A stretch of DNA of 64,000 nucleotides, from assembly GCF_001544075.1 (NCBI RefSeq), contig NZ_BCNT01000007.1, positions 124,001 through 188,000 of the forward strand, given 5' to 3'. Position 1 is the first letter of the stretch. Every line of letters begins with the position of its first letter. Origin of the DNA: Comamonas terrae (GTDB lineage: Bacteria > Pseudomonadota > Gammaproteobacteria > Burkholderiales > Burkholderiaceae_C). The notes under the pieces were generated by a model, which saw only the letters and a program-made list of their open reading frames with translations, had not been told where the DNA came from and did no database searches. Positions 62,914 through 64,000 of this stretch are shown in pieces. A program made the translations under genes and the position numbers.

Positions 62914-63648
62914 ATGCCCTTGGATGCGCAGGAGTTTCCGTCGGCCTTGCCGATTGCCGCGTCCGTGGCCTGGCAAGGCCTGCGCGGAGTGGGCTGGCTG
63001 CGGTCGCTGTCGGACGAAAAACTGGCCTTGCTGGCTGCGCAATGCCGGTGGCACCGGCTGCAGCCCGGGCAGATGCTGCATGGCCCTTATACGGACCGGC
63101 GCACGTATGTGCTGGTCGGTGGCCTGCTGAGCCTGGGCAGCTGCAGTGCCAGCGGCCGCACCATGATTCTGGGACACCTGGAGCCGGGGTTCTTCTTCGG
63201 TGCATTTGCGCCGCCACAGCCATCGCAGCATGTGCTGGTGCAGGTGCATGCGGTGCAGGAAAGCCTGGTGGCCTCGCTTTCGTCCGAGGAGATGGAGGCG
63301 CTGATCATGAGCGAGATTCTGGTCATGCGGGCCATGGTCCAGCATCTGGGCGAGATGACCGGCGTGCTCGCGCGGCGCCTGGTCCGCCAGGGCACGCTGT
63401 CGGTGCGCGGACGCCTGCATGCCCTGCTGCTGGAGCTGGCAGAGCATGCGGGCATCGCGGACGACCAGGCCCTGCTGGCGCCCGCGCCGCGCCAGAGCGA
63501 TCTGGCCCTGATGCTGGGCACCAGCCGCGAGGAAGTCGCGCGCGAGATGGCGCGGCTGGCGCGCCTGGGCCTGCTGCGGCGCGAGGGGCGCAACCTGCGC
63601 ATTTGCCGCGTCGACGGCCTGCGCCTGCTGCTGGATGAGGTGCGCTGA
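62914..63648 (+). CDS. Crp/Fnr-family transcriptional regulator
   Basis: A 244-residue regulator with a cyclic-nucleotide-binding-type N-terminal barrel (about residues 30-140) and a C-terminal winged helix (about 175-240; Ser-Asp-Leu-Ala-Leu-Met-Leu-Gly-Thr-Ser-Arg-Glu-Glu-Val). No Fnr-type Cys cluster is seen near the N-terminus. The start at 62914 has a GAGG-like site; a start at 62815 would add 33 residues that do not look like a domain. The effector is unknown. It may control the secreted protein gene that follows at 63780 or the divergent panBC; neither is proven. Confidence 0.85.
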   Translation: MPLDAQEFPSALPIAASVAWQGLRGVGWLRSLSDEKLALLAAQCRWHRLQPGQMLHGPYTDRRTYVLVGGLLSLGSCSASGRTMILGHLEPGFFFGAFAPPQPSQHVLVQVHAVQESLVASLSSEEMEALIMSEILVMRAMVQHLGEMTGVLARRLVRQGTLSVRGRLHALLLELAEHAGIADDQALLAPAPRQSDLALMLGTSREEVAREMARLARLGLLRREGRNLRICRVDGLRLLLDEVR

Positions 63649-63716
63649 CGGCCGGCACCGCGAAATTGCTTTTGGCGTGAGAAAACGTACAGACTATCGC
63701 CAGGAGCCGGCACATA

Positions 63717-63779
63717 GTTCAGTCCTTGCCGCGGCGAGGCAGATTTCCTGGACGCTTCGGCGAGCCGAAAGGACTGAAC
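63717..63779 (+). promoter_or_regulatory. Inverted repeat that encloses the ribosome binding site of the next gene
   Basis: An 11-base perfect inverted repeat GTTCAGTCCTT (63717-63727) and AAGGACTGAAC (63769-63779) ends at the base before the ATG at 63780. The AAGGA in the right arm is also the only ribosome site for that ATG. Between the arms is a small CGC-TTCG-GCG hairpin. Confidence 0.7.
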
Positions 63780-64000
63780 ATGCGCTCCCTCACCAGCTTG
63801 TTTGTTGCCGCTGCGGTGGCCGCCGTCTCCGCTGCCGCCATGGCCGAGAATGCCCCGGCATCTGCCGGCGAGGGCATGGCGGCCGCCTTCAGAAGCCGTG
63901 CCGAGGTGCTGGCCGATCTGGAAATGTTCCAGCGCTCGGGCCTGGGCTATCTGCCATCGCCCACCGGCTATGTGGAATCCGAGCAGAGCGCCGAATACCG
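63780..64000 (+). CDS. Secreted protein of DUF4148-like type (partial, C-terminus outside window)
   Basis: The first 73 residues of a small exported protein. A Sec signal (Met-Arg-Ser-Leu-Thr, hydrophobic Ala/Val core, Ala-Ala-Met-Ala-Glu cleavage) is followed by Arg-Ala-Glu-Val-Leu-Ala-Asp-Leu-Glu-Met, which resembles the Arg-x-Gln-Val-Leu-Ala-Glu-Leu element of the DUF4148 protein at 10962. The 3' end is beyond the window. Translation may be limited by the hairpin just upstream. Confidence 0.7.
   Translation, partial: MRSLTSLFVAAAVAAVSAAAMAENAPASAGEGMAAAFRSRAEVLADLEMFQRSGLGYLPSPTGYVESEQSAEY

Overview
The window comes from a GC-rich Gram-negative chromosome of the Burkholderiales, most likely family Comamonadaceae (Comamonas, Delftia or Acidovorax-like). 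The basis is high GC at third codon positions, DUF4148 proteins, a Bug-family solute receptor, an aa3-type cox locus with DUF2970 and DUF2909 satellites, and dispersed intergenic repeats of a style common in that family. No rRNA, tRNA, CRISPR array, prophage or insertion sequence was seen.

Layout. 0-6 kb: a minus-strand run of moxR-type ATPase, GNAT acetyltransferase, VWA protein, tamA and tamB (tamB cut by the window edge). 6-14 kb: cytochrome c4, DUF1841, a KefC-like antiporter, a LysE exporter, a MaoC hydratase, a DUF4148 protein, trmL, comF and a BioC-like methyltransferase. 14-23 kb: a complete cytochrome oxidase locus (coxB with a fused c-type heme domain, coxA, a 35-residue protein, ctaG, DUF2970, coxC, DUF2909, SURF1, an unnamed membrane protein, ctaB, sco) preceded by a long structured leader. 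The heme A synthase gene (ctaA) that normally stands before ctaB is absent. 23-25 kb: a PAS-GGDEF-EAL protein.

24.9-29.5 kb holds the most unusual content: four tightly packed minus-strand genes encoding a sterol-desaturase-type hydroxylase, a fatty acid desaturase, a fusion of a ketoacyl synthase III with a C-terminal heme-oxygenase-like metal-binding domain, and a protein of unknown family. They look like one pathway that builds or breaks down an unusual lipid or hydrocarbon. 29.6-36.5 kb: a Bug receptor, rpoH preceded by a perfect CIRCE operator, an anion transporter in a gene-poor stretch that may be acquired, a TetR regulator divergent from a FabF-like synthase with two palindromic operators between them, and cutA. 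36.6-42 kb: ftsY, a catalytic/non-catalytic M16 peptidase pair, rsmD and coaD. 42-47.3 kb: a zinc peptidase, three small envelope-stress-type proteins, and a CHASE3 histidine kinase with a LuxR-type regulator and a stand-alone receiver. 47.3-56.7 kb: housekeeping genes (moeB-like, ctpA, gpmA, rhodanese, grxC, secB, gpsA, an EamA transporter, lysA and a divergent LysR). 56.8-64 kb: amino-acid ABC transporter parts without an ATPase, a DUF3079 protein, a MaoC hydratase, panC and panB, a Crp/Fnr regulator, and the start of a small secreted protein whose ribosome binding site lies inside an inverted repeat.

Two families of short dispersed intergenic repeats were found by eye (A: three copies; B: four copies). 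Coordinates and starts were checked against the base sequence. Functions rest on motif recognition without database searches.
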